Shown one piece after another: positions 7,055 to 14,091 of a stretch of 41,454 bases of DNA (the stretch's first letter is position 1; the number at the start of each line of letters is the position of its first letter). The stretch lies in contig CAZMGC010000006.1 of assembly GCA_964565795.1 (NCBI GenBank), forward strand, positions 1 through 41,454. Reading direction: 5' to 3'. This DNA comes from 2-01-FULL-39-10-A sp964565795. GTDB lineage: Bacteria; Patescibacteriota; Microgenomatia; Levybacterales; UBA12049. The notes beneath the pieces were generated by a model. It was not told the DNA's origin. It did not search any database and saw only the letters and a list, made by a program, of their open reading frames with translations. The position numbers were made by a program, and so were the translations under genes.

Positions 7055-8410
7055 ATGGAAAAACAGCTCGAAAAAATTGTAGGCGCCCCAGCAGATGTAT
7101 TAGATAAAACAGTTACTCTTTCAGAAAATTTAGTTAATAAAGGTGGAGTAAAAAGAGCAAAAAAATATTGGCATAACTTAGGACCTGGTCTTACAACTGG
7201 AGCATCTGACGATGACCCATCAGGAATTGCTACATATTCACAAGCGGGAGCTCAGTATGGATTCCAACTTCTTTGGCTAGCAGGTTTTACATTTCCTCTA
7301 ATGTCTGTGGTTCAGGAAATGTGCGCCCGCATAGGAATCGTTACCGGGCGTGGACTTGCAGGGAATATAAGGATCCATTTTCCAAAATGGGTTTTATATC
7401 TTTGCACAGCTCTTTTATTCTTCGCTAATACGCTTAATATCGGAGCAAATATTGGCGCAATGGCCAAATCCACTCAGCTCATTTTTCCAAATGTAAGTTT
7501 TGCAACATTAGTATTAGGTTTTGCAATCGTAAGTCTGGCGCTTCAAATATTTGTAAGTTACGAAAAGTATGCGAGGTATTTGAAGTATCTTGCCTTAGTT
7601 CTTCTTTCTTATATTGCCGCCGCGGTTTTGGTAAAGCTTGATATTAAAGAGCTTGCAATCGGGGCTCTAGTTCCAACCATTCAATTCTCAAAAGAGCAAA
7701 TATTTTTAATCTGCGCTATTTTAGGAACCACGATTTCTCCATATTTATTTTTTTGGCAAACATCACAAGAAGTTGAAGAAAGTATTTTAAAAGGACAAAC
7801 TACTTTAAAACTTCGCCAGGAAGCAGTAACTGATAAGGAAATTAAGCTTATGAGGCAAGATGTTTGGAGTGGAATGTTCTTAAGTAATCTCGTAATGTTC
7901 TTTATAATTGCTGCATGCGCAGCGACTCTTTTCGCAAATGGTGTTACTAATATTCCAACAGCAGCAGAGGCTGCAGCAGCACTAAGACCAATTGCGGGTG
8001 AATATGCATATCTCCTATTTGCTCTTGGTGTAATAGGAACCGGAATGCTTGCTATTCCTGTTCTTGCAGGCTCAGCATCATATGCGATGAGTGAAAGTTT
8101 TGGATGGAAAGTAGGCCTTTATAGAAAACTTAAAGAAGCAAATGCTTTTTACGGAATTATAATCATTTCAACTCTTCTAGGAGTAGCACTTAATTTTATA
8201 GGAATAGATCCTATAAAAGCATTAATTTTGTCAGCTGTAGTAAATGGACTTGTAGCCCCAGTTATATTAGTCCTTATTATTCTTTTAAGTAGTAATAAAA
8301 AAGTTATGGGAGATAGGGTAAATCATCCAATTGCTACAATTCTTGGAATTGTTATAACTGCGCTCATGACTTTAGCTGGAATTGCTACAATAATTTCACT
8401 CTTTATTTAA
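7055..8410 (+). CDS. Nramp-family (SLC11-like) metal transporter, atypical ligands
   Basis: Polytopic inner-membrane protein of 451 aa with about 11 transmembrane segments after a 40-residue cytoplasmic start. It aligns with Nramp at TM1 (ASDDDPSGIAT, 50-60) and TM6 (GTTISPYLFFW, 224-234). Canonical Mn/Fe carriers have DPGN in TM1 and MPH in TM6. Here the Asn is Gly57, the Met is Ser228 and the His is Tyr230, while Asp54 is kept. Loss of the soft Met ligand is known from Nramp-related Mg transporters, so Mg2+ or another hard cation is more likely than Mn/Fe. It overlaps the thermonuclease gene by 1 nt (TAATG). No convincing promoter was found in the 50 nt upstream. Confidence 0.85.
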   Translation: MEKQLEKIVGAPADVLDKTVTLSENLVNKGGVKRAKKYWHNLGPGLTTGASDDDPSGIATYSQAGAQYGFQLLWLAGFTFPLMSVVQEMCARIGIVTGRGLAGNIRIHFPKWVLYLCTALLFFANTLNIGANIGAMAKSTQLIFPNVSFATLVLGFAIVSLALQIFVSYEKYARYLKYLALVLLSYIAAAVLVKLDIKELAIGALVPTIQFSKEQIFLICAILGTTISPYLFFWQTSQEVEESILKGQTTLKLRQEAVTDKEIKLMRQDVWSGMFLSNLVMFFIIAACAATLFANGVTNIPTAAEAAAALRPIAGEYAYLLFALGVIGTGMLAIPVLAGSASYAMSESFGWKVGLYRKLKEANAFYGIIIISTLLGVALNFIGIDPIKALILSAVVNGLVAPVILVLIILLSSNKKVMGDRVNHPIATILGIVITALMTLAGIATIISLFI

Positions 8411-9060
8411 TGACTTCTCGGAAGAAAATTAACATACTCTTTTCTGTCATTGTAGTTTTGGCTTCAGTAGTAGCAATTTTTCTTACTGATGATTCATCAA
8501 GGTTAACTAACTCATCGGATAGTCCTACGCCTACAGAGATTATTTCAAATAATGAAAATACACTTGGTGTTTATGTTACAAAAGCTCCAGTTATAACTCC
8601 TGCTTCTGATAATGAATTTCTTAATGATAATCCATCGAGAGGTTACAGAGTTGTAAAGGTGGTAGACGGAGATACGATGGATGTAGAAATTGATGGAAAT
8701 GTTGAGCGTCTTAGGCTCATTGGAATAGATACGCCGGAGACAGTAGATCCCCGAAAAGATATTCAATGTTTTGGAAAAGAAGCAAGTAATAAATCAAAAG
8801 AGCTTTTAGAAGGGAATTTCGTCACGCTAGAATCAGACGATACACAAAGCGAAAGAGATAAGTATAAAAGACTTCTTGTTTATGTATATCTTCCAGACGG
8901 AACTAGTTTTAATAAATACATGATAGAGGAAGGTTATGCATACGAATATACTTATGATGAGGCTTATAAATATCAATCTGAGTTTAAACAGGCCCAACTA
9001 AATGCACAGTCTTCAAGTAAAGGCCTCTGGAATCCTTCTACTTGCTCAGGTGTTAGATAA
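8410..9060 (+). CDS. Membrane-anchored or secreted thermonuclease (SNase family)
   Basis: Staphylococcal-nuclease-like protein of 216 aa. A hydrophobic N-terminal segment at 9-26 acts as signal or anchor, a Ser/Thr/Pro-rich linker follows (28-75), and the SNase domain spans about 78-212. Catalytic residues are visible: Asp86 and Asp88 in VDGDT, Arg102, Asp107 and Glu110 in RLIGIDTPE, and Arg154 in DKYKRLLVYV. Two Cys (120 and 213) flank the domain and could form a disulfide outside the cell. Such enzymes degrade DNA and RNA with Ca2+. The start overlaps the transporter stop as TAATG, so the two are translationally coupled. Confidence 0.9.
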   Translation: MTSRKKINILFSVIVVLASVVAIFLTDDSSRLTNSSDSPTPTEIISNNENTLGVYVTKAPVITPASDNEFLNDNPSRGYRVVKVVDGDTMDVEIDGNVERLRLIGIDTPETVDPRKDIQCFGKEASNKSKELLEGNFVTLESDDTQSERDKYKRLLVYVYLPDGTSFNKYMIEEGYAYEYTYDEAYKYQSEFKQAQLNAQSSSKGLWNPSTCSGVR

Positions 9061-9070
9061 AAATTATAAT
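9042..9070 (+). promoter_or_regulatory. Promoter of EEP phosphoesterase gene, leaderless
   Basis: TTGCTC (9042-9047), 17-nt spacer, TATAAT (9065-9070), then ATG at 9078 after 7 nt. The -35 lies inside the thermonuclease coding end. Confidence 0.5.
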
Positions 9071-9077
9071 TCCACTT

Positions 9078-9863
9078 ATGAAATTATTAAGCTTAAATGT
9101 TTGGGGAGGAACAGTTTACGAAGAATTAATTGATTACGTTAGAAAACAGTCAAAAGATACCGACATTTTTTGTTTTCAAGAGGTCTTTCATTCTACTCAG
9201 TCTAGAACAAGCAACGGAATTAAAACAGATTTATTTGATAATCTTCTAAAAATCCTTCCGGATTATGTTGGATTTTATGCGCCTATTATCACTGGCTATG
9301 ATACTCAAATTAAAGTAGATTTTGATTTAGCCTTCGGGCAGGCGACTTTTGTTAAAAAAAGTGTAGATTTAATTTCCGAAGAAACATATTTTATTCATGG
9401 TGAATTTGATTATGCTCCACCCGTAGAGATTGAAGGAATAACTGACGGAATGGATCTTCCTAGAAATATTCACTGTTTAAAATTGAAATTACATGGAAAA
9501 GAGGTTTTGATCGGAAACTTTCATGGATATTGGATTCCAGGGCCTAAGATTGATACTCCTCAAAGCATCGCGCAGATGGATGCGGTTTTGAAAATTTATA
9601 ATTCTTTTGATGGGCCGCGAATTTTAGCTGGAGATTTTAATTTGGCGCCCGATACTAAGAGTATAGGAATGCTTGAAGAAAAGATGACCAATTTAATTAA
9701 AAAGTTTGGTGTAAAAACTACCAGAAGCATTCACTATAAGAAAACTACTGAAAAATTTGCAGATTATGTTTTGGTCTCAGACGATATAAGGGTAAAATCT
9801 TTTAGCGTTCCAGATGAAACGGTTTCTGACCATCTCCCAATGATCCTCGAGTTCACTGTTTGA
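9078..9863 (+). CDS. Endonuclease/exonuclease/phosphatase (EEP) family protein
   Basis: Protein of 261 aa with the full EEP (DNase I/ExoIII-like) active-site set: Asn7 in LNVWGG, Glu35 in FQEVF, Asp and Asn in LAGDFNL (about 198-204), Asp in FADYVLV, and Asp251-His252 in VSDHLP. EEP enzymes cleave phosphodiester or phosphoester bonds in nucleic acids, lipids or inositol phosphates, so the substrate cannot be fixed. No signal peptide is seen, so the site is cytoplasmic. The TGA stop lies within the -35 element of the next gene's promoter. Confidence 0.85.
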   Translation: MKLLSLNVWGGTVYEELIDYVRKQSKDTDIFCFQEVFHSTQSRTSNGIKTDLFDNLLKILPDYVGFYAPIITGYDTQIKVDFDLAFGQATFVKKSVDLISEETYFIHGEFDYAPPVEIEGITDGMDLPRNIHCLKLKLHGKEVLIGNFHGYWIPGPKIDTPQSIAQMDAVLKIYNSFDGPRILAGDFNLAPDTKSIGMLEEKMTNLIKKFGVKTTRSIHYKKTTEKFADYVLVSDDIRVKSFSVPDETVSDHLPMILEFTV

Positions 9864-9888
9864 CTTGAGGGGAAAATATTCTTATAAT
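9860..9888 (+). promoter_or_regulatory. Strong sigma70-type promoter of the 139-aa gene, leaderless
   Basis: TTGACT (9860-9865), 17-nt spacer, TATAAT (9883-9888), then ATG at 9897 after 8 nt. This is the best complete -35/-10 pair in the window. Confidence 0.75.
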
Positions 9889-9896
9889 TCACGACT

Positions 9897-10316
9897 ATGG
9901 AATTATTAGTACTACGTGACCCTTCATTGATTAGACCTAGAGCAGAGGTTGAGGAGAGATCAGAAAGGCAAATATTGCTTGATGGTTTAACTGATAGACT
10001 ATCTGGGGTAGCAGATGATAGAGTTCGTGCGATGATTGGGCAATATGTTCAAGACCTTGCAGGAATTGCGGATCAGTATCCATGGACTGAGGGTGAGTCT
10101 GAGGAACAACAGGATGATAATGCTCTTGCTATGCTTTCTTTATCGCATCGGGGACAAGGTTATCTAACTATTTCTCGAACCTTTGGTTGGAGCTTTGTGG
10201 TTCCAGATGATACAACTCTTGATGTTTTAGATCATATAAGAATAGGTTTTTCAAGGATTGCACAAGCAGAGGTGGGCGGAAATTCAGGCGATCAAGCTCC
10301 TCAAGGGACAGTCTAA
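9897..10316 (+). CDS. Hypothetical protein, acidic, 139 aa
   Basis: Not recognised. The protein is soluble and rich in charged residues (Asp, Glu, Arg), with a likely helical first half (about 15-65), an acidic low-complexity patch EGESEEQQDDN (about 65-75) and a predicted strand region ISRTFGWSFVVPDDT (about 92-106). There is no signal peptide or membrane segment. It has a near-consensus promoter of its own. By eye its base composition is less AT-rich than its neighbours. The last 33 nt overlap the end of nth on the other strand. A real gene is likely because of the promoter fit and continuous frame. Confidence 0.65.
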   Translation: MELLVLRDPSLIRPRAEVEERSERQILLDGLTDRLSGVADDRVRAMIGQYVQDLAGIADQYPWTEGESEEQQDDNALAMLSLSHRGQGYLTISRTFGWSFVVPDDTTLDVLDHIRIGFSRIAQAEVGGNSGDQAPQGTV

Positions 10317-10901
10317 GTGTTTACAGCGGGCCGTACAATATTGACGCCCGTATTCTGCGAATAAATAAGTAATTTCTCCCCAATATTTTTTAGGTAGTAT
10401 CTCCATAAGATTTTTTTCGATTTTTACTACATCGTCGGTATCGGAAAATCCAAATAACTGACTAAATCGTCTTGCGTGTGTATCGATTGCTATTCCTTCA
10501 GCCTTTCCATAAATTGTATAAAGAACTACGTTTGCGGTTTTTCGTCCAACTCCTGGAAGTTTGAGTAGTTCCTCCATAGTATCAGGCACTTTACCATTAT
10601 GTTTTTCTTTTATTACTTCGACAGCGGCTTTTATGTTTTTGGCTTTTGCTCTAAAAAGTCCAATTCTTTTTATATCGTTTTCAAATTCAGGCAGTGGAGT
10701 CTTAATATAGTCTTCAATCGTTTTATATTTTTTAAATAGATCTGCGGTAATGACATTTACTTGTTTGTCAGTAGATTGAGCAGACATAATTACTGCAATT
10801 AAAAGCTCTAGTGGATTACTGTAGTTTAGGGCGATTTTTACGTCAGGAAATAATTTCTGAAGCGCTTTAAAAATTTTTTCTGCCTTTTCGTTTTTAGTCA
10901 T
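10284..10901 (-). CDS. nth: Endonuclease III (DNA glycosylase/AP lyase)
   Basis: Base-excision-repair glycosylase of 205 aa, similar in length to E. coli Nth (211 aa). The helix-hairpin-helix LPGVGRKTA carries catalytic Lys121, and IDTHARR carries Asp140. The C-terminal iron-sulfur motif is unusual: the family has C-x6-C-x2-C-x5-C, but here Cys189, Cys193 and Cys198 are spaced C-x3-C-x4-C and the protein ends after CPLRSLIA with no fourth Cys. Glycosylase/lyase activity may persist, but a [4Fe-4S] cluster with four Cys is not possible. The start overlaps the DUF1003 stop as TAATG, so it is second in a two-gene operon. Confidence 0.88.
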   Translation of the reverse strand: MTKNEKAEKIFKALQKLFPDVKIALNYSNPLELLIAVIMSAQSTDKQVNVITADLFKKYKTIEDYIKTPLPEFENDIKRIGLFRAKAKNIKAAVEVIKEKHNGKVPDTMEELLKLPGVGRKTANVVLYTIYGKAEGIAIDTHARRFSQLFGFSDTDDVVKIEKNLMEILPKKYWGEITYLFAEYGRQYCTARCKHLDCPLRSLIA

Positions 10902-11395
10902 TAGCTCTTAGATTTTTCTGAGGCACTTGGTGATTTCTCCATGGCAGAAATTTTTTGCTGTATAAATGCCATAGCATTTTTAATGTCATCCAAGTCTTTC
11001 TGGATATCTTCGACGTCCTCTTCAAGTTCTTCCTGCTCTCTTTCATCTTCTTTTTCTTCTGCATCATCTTCTAATTCCCTAACAGTATCTACGAGAGCTT
11101 GTCTGTTTTGGTTAATCATAATAAAAGTAGAAAGAAAAATCGCCTCAAGTGAGACGATCATCGTGAGTAATCCGTAAGGAAATGGATCAAACTTAAAAAA
11201 ACCGACATTTGTGTGATTTAGGATAATCCAAGCGCCAAACCAGAAGACATGGAAATATACGAAGTACATGCTTCCAGCAAATCTGGAAATAAAATCAGCT
11301 AAGCGACCCTCAAAGGAATGGAGTTTTTTTACAAGTTGTTCTGGCGTGACTCCAATGGGAAGTGTTGGATGTTGTTGTGTAAGTCTCTTCTTCAT
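10901..11395 (-). CDS. DUF1003 membrane protein with charged coiled-coil tail
   Basis: Protein of 164 aa. Residues 25-100 match DUF1003, with the RFAGSMYFVYFHVFWFGAW segment as first transmembrane helix (about 40-60), then DPFPYGLLTMIVSLEAIFLS as second helix (about 70-92), and the conserved INQNRQ after it. Residues 105-150 form a strongly acidic/basic heptad-like helix, probably a cytoplasmic coiled coil. Function of DUF1003 is unknown. It leads an operon with nth and is divergent from lon; both promoters share an inverted repeat. Confidence 0.85.
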   Translation of the reverse strand: MKKRLTQQHPTLPIGVTPEQLVKKLHSFEGRLADFISRFAGSMYFVYFHVFWFGAWIILNHTNVGFFKFDPFPYGLLTMIVSLEAIFLSTFIMINQNRQALVDTVRELEDDAEEKEDEREQEELEEDVEDIQKDLDDIKNAMAFIQQKISAMEKSPSASEKSKS

Positions 11396-11401
11396 ATATT
11401 A

Positions 11402-11429
11402 ATTCTAGACGCATATATATATTTGTCAA
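11402..11429 (-). promoter_or_regulatory. Promoter of DUF1003-nth operon, leaderless
   Basis: On the minus strand TTGACA (11429-11424), 16-nt spacer, TAGAAT (11407-11402), then ATG at 11395 after exactly 6 nt. Confidence 0.7.
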
Positions 11430-11471
11430 CCCCCAAGCATAAAAAGCGAGGCTAGATTTGGCGGTTGACAA
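11423..11471. repeat. 14-bp inverted repeat carrying both divergent -35 boxes
   Basis: Arms 11423-11436 and 11458-11471 are inverted copies with one mismatch (core TTGTCAACC / GGTTGACAA), separated by 21 nt. Each arm contains the TTGACA of one divergent promoter. It may be an operator or simply two promoters with similar flanks. Confidence 0.7.
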
Positions 11472-11493
11472 CTAGCAGGTCCTATGATAGAGT
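11465..11493 (+). promoter_or_regulatory. Promoter of lon
   Basis: TTGACA (11465-11470), 17-nt spacer, TAGAGT (11488-11493). The ATG at 11505 follows after 11 nt, so the leader would be only a few nucleotides. The -10 overlaps the right arm of the CIRCE-like site. Confidence 0.65.
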
Positions 11494-11498
11494 GCTAA
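11472..11498 (+). promoter_or_regulatory. CIRCE-like heat-shock operator (HrcA site) at lon
   Basis: The CIRCE consensus is TTAGCACTC-N9-GAGTGCTAA. Here the right arm GAGTGCTAA (11490-11498) is a perfect 9/9 match, the gap is exactly 9 nt, and the left arm CTAGCAGGT (11472-11480) keeps TAGCA (5/9). It lies between the -35 box and the start codon and covers the -10, the place where HrcA repression would work. HrcA itself is not in this window. Confidence 0.7.
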
Positions 11499-11504
11499 TA
11501 CTAT

Positions 11505-13874
11505 ATGGAGAAGGTAGTCCCCATAATCCCAATCAGAGACGGAATAATATTCCCAAATACAGATTCAGTTCTTACTTTTGGCAGGCCAAAAAGCCTCGCA
11601 GCGCTTGAAATTTCATTTAGCCAGGAAAGAATTGTTTGTTTTGTGCTTCAAAAAAGTGCAAAAGTAAATGACCCAAGCCCATCAGATATTTTCTCAACAG
11701 GAACTCTTTGCAGAATCGAGAGAATGATTAAGACAGATGGAGAAATTAATGCGCAAGTAAGAGGAATCTCCCGTGTAAAAATTAACTCATTCCACGAGAA
11801 CGATAACTTTTTAGTAGGTCACGTCGAAGAACTTGCGGAAGACGCAAATGAAACAGCAGAAGTAAAAGCACTATGTAATCACTTAACTAATGAATTCCGC
11901 CGAGCTATGAATCTTGGAAAAACCGCAGACTTTTTAGTGTTCATGAATATTATGTCTCCTGATAATCCCGCAGGTCAGCTCGCAGATTTAATCGCATCAG
12001 TTTTAGATCTTAAGCCATCTCAAAAACAGGAGCTTCTGGAAATGACAGATGTAAAGAAAAGACTTGAAAAAGTTACTGAGTTACTAGCCAAAGAAATAAA
12101 AGTACTAGAGCTTGAGAGAAAAATTGCATCTAAAACTCAGGAAAGATTTGAAAAAGGCGCACGCGAAGTGATGCTTAGAGAACGTCTTAAGACAATTGAA
12201 AAAGAACTTGGTGAGAGTGATGAAGATAATGAGATTAGGGAGCTAATGCAAAAAATTAAAGAAGCTGGAATGCCTGAGGAGATTGAGGAAAAAGCTAGAA
12301 AAGAAGCTAAGAAGCTATCACAAATGGCGCAATTTAATCCAGAAGCCGGATATATTAGAAACTATCTCGACTGGTTAATAGATCTTCCATGGAGCAAAGA
12401 GAGTAAAACAAATTTAGAAGTTAAGAAAGCTGAGAAAATGCTTAACAGCGATCACTTCGGTCTTAAAGATGCAAAGGAGAGAATAGTGGAGTATCTCGCA
12501 GTCCAAAAACTTTCTGGAAAGATGAAAGGACCAATCCTTTGTTTCGTTGGGCCTCCGGGTGTAGGAAAAACCTCTATTGGTAAGTCTATTGCTCATGCGC
12601 TAGGTCGTGAATTCGTAAAAGTGTCGCTAGGAGGTATAAGAGATGAGGCTGAAATTAGAGGACACCGAAGAACTTACGTCGGAGCGCTTCCTGGAAGAAT
12701 TATTCAGGGAATAAAAGACGCAGGAACAAAGAATCCAGTCTTTATGCTAGATGAAATAGATAAAGTAGGCGCAGATTTTAGAGGAGATCCTTCTTCTGCG
12801 CTTCTTGAAGCTTTAGATCCGGAACAAAACGGTGCTTTTTCAGATCATTATTTAGAAGTTCCTTTTGATTTGTCTGATGTAATGTTTATAACTACTGCAA
12901 ATGTACTTTATACGATTCCCCCAGCTTTAAGAGATAGATTAGAAATTATTAATTTTGCTGGTTACACTCACGACGAGAAATTCCACATAGCTAAAGATTT
13001 CTTAATTAAAAAACAGATGGAAGCTCATGGTTTGACTTCCAAAGAAGTTGAGTTGACTGATGGTGGTTTGAAATTCATCATTGAACATTACACTAGAGAA
13101 TCTGGAGTTAGAAATCTTGAGCGTCAAGTAGCTAGATTACTCCGAAAAATTGCAAAACTTGTTGCTGAGGGAAAGAAAAAGAAAGTTGTAATTACAAGTA
13201 AAAACGTTACTAAGTATCTGGGTCCAATTAAGATGAAGGCGACACTTATTGAGAAAAAAGATGAAGTAGGAATGTCAACGGGTCTCGCTTGGACAGAAGC
13301 CGGCGGAGATATCTTGTTTATCGAAGTCGCTCTTATGCCAGGAAAAGGAAGTTTGATTTTAACAGGGCAGCTTGGAGATGTTATGAAGGAATCAATGCAG
13401 GCCGCGATGTCATACATCAGAGCGCGTGGAGTAGAGCTTGGATTATCAGCTAAATTCTTCCAGAAAATTGATGTTCACGTTCACGTTCCCGAAGGAGCTG
13501 TTCCTAAGGATGGGCCTTCAGCTGGGGATGCAATTACAACAGCTATTGTTTCTGCGTTAACTAAAATTCCAGTAAAAAGAACTGTTGGAATGACTGGAGA
13601 AGTAACTTTAAGGGGAAGAGTCCTTGAAATAGGGGGAGTTAAAGAAAAAGTCATCGCAGCGCATCGAGCAGGACTTAAAACTATAATTCTTCCAAAAGAT
13701 AATAAAAAAGATCTTATTGATGTACCGAAAGAAGTTATTCGAGATTTAGACTTTAAATTTGTGTCTCATATGGATGAAGTTTTAGATATAGCACTCGCTA
13801 AACCACTAACTAGAGTTAAAAGTGTAGTTCAAAGACCTCTTCTTCATGCTCCATCTCCAACTCAGGCTGATTAA
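11505..13874 (+). CDS. lon: ATP-dependent protease Lon (LonA type)
   Basis: Cytosolic AAA+ serine protease of 789 aa, in the LonA length range (E. coli 784). The N-terminal substrate domain covers about 1-200, a helical region about 200-300, the ATPase has Walker A GPPGVGKT at 349-356 and Walker B FMLDEID, and the protease domain has catalytic Ser672 in PKDGPSAG and Lys715 in KEKVIAAH. The Ser-Lys spacing of 43 equals that of E. coli (679/722). No zinc finger or membrane segment is present, so it is not LonB or LonC. The start ATG at 11505 has no Shine-Dalgarno. It is expected to be heat-inducible through the CIRCE-like site upstream. It degrades misfolded and regulatory proteins. Confidence 0.97.
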   Translation: MEKVVPIIPIRDGIIFPNTDSVLTFGRPKSLAALEISFSQERIVCFVLQKSAKVNDPSPSDIFSTGTLCRIERMIKTDGEINAQVRGISRVKINSFHENDNFLVGHVEELAEDANETAEVKALCNHLTNEFRRAMNLGKTADFLVFMNIMSPDNPAGQLADLIASVLDLKPSQKQELLEMTDVKKRLEKVTELLAKEIKVLELERKIASKTQERFEKGAREVMLRERLKTIEKELGESDEDNEIRELMQKIKEAGMPEEIEEKARKEAKKLSQMAQFNPEAGYIRNYLDWLIDLPWSKESKTNLEVKKAEKMLNSDHFGLKDAKERIVEYLAVQKLSGKMKGPILCFVGPPGVGKTSIGKSIAHALGREFVKVSLGGIRDEAEIRGHRRTYVGALPGRIIQGIKDAGTKNPVFMLDEIDKVGADFRGDPSSALLEALDPEQNGAFSDHYLEVPFDLSDVMFITTANVLYTIPPALRDRLEIINFAGYTHDEKFHIAKDFLIKKQMEAHGLTSKEVELTDGGLKFIIEHYTRESGVRNLERQVARLLRKIAKLVAEGKKKKVVITSKNVTKYLGPIKMKATLIEKKDEVGMSTGLAWTEAGGDILFIEVALMPGKGSLILTGQLGDVMKESMQAAMSYIRARGVELGLSAKFFQKIDVHVHVPEGAVPKDGPSAGDAITTAIVSALTKIPVKRTVGMTGEVTLRGRVLEIGGVKEKVIAAHRAGLKTIILPKDNKKDLIDVPKEVIRDLDFKFVSHMDEVLDIALAKPLTRVKSVVQRPLLHAPSPTQAD

Positions 13875-13885
13875 TTTCCTCTTAC

Positions 13886-13914
13886 TTGACAACACTTTTC
13901 AATTATGACATTAA
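13886..13914 (+). promoter_or_regulatory. Probable promoter of the 41-aa gene
   Basis: TTGACA (13886-13891), 17-nt spacer, weak -10 CATTAA (13909-13914), with the ATG at 13922 after 7 nt. The perfect -35 and the leaderless geometry match other promoters here; the -10 is poor. Confidence 0.45.
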
Positions 13915-13921
13915 TTAACTA

Positions 13922-14047
13922 ATGCCTAAAAGAAAAGTTAAAAGATCAGCTAGTAGCAAGAAGCAAACATGGGCTGGGTTTAACATGACCCAGGTTATAA
14001 TAATTTTCTCCGTTTTTATAATCTTCGCAGTATTCTACATGATGTAA
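13922..14047 (+). CDS. Small single-span membrane protein, 41 aa
   Basis: Reading frame ATG (13922) to TAA (14047). The product has a strongly basic start (MPKRKVKRSASSKK, about 20 residues with Trp at 22) and then a hydrophobic helix at about 27-41 (VIIIFSVFIIFAVFYMM) running to the C-terminus. This is the topology of a tail-anchored or N-in single-span peptide. It sits alone between lon and the second S51 gene with its own TTGACA box. No family is recognised. It may be real because of promoter position and coherent topology, but such short frames also arise by chance. Confidence 0.55.
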   Translation: MPKRKVKRSASSKKQTWAGFNMTQVIIIFSVFIIFAVFYMM

Positions 14048-14055
14048 TCCTAGGG

Positions 14056-14084
14056 TTGTTTTCCGTTTAGACCAGCTTTATAAT
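14056..14084 (+). promoter_or_regulatory. Promoter of second S51 gene, leaderless
   Basis: TTGTTT (14056-14061), 17-nt spacer, TATAAT (14079-14084), then ATG at 14092 after 7 nt. Confidence 0.65.
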
Positions 14085-14091
14085 CTTTTTC

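Noticed and set aside
10941..11177. Ser-rich 78-aa plus-strand frame
   Set aside because: It is the antisense of the charged coiled coil in the DUF1003 protein; Ser runs arise from Glu/Asp codons on the other strand.
13124..13417. 97-aa minus-strand frame inside lon
   Set aside because: Lies entirely within the conserved Lon protease domain and has no promoter or family signature.
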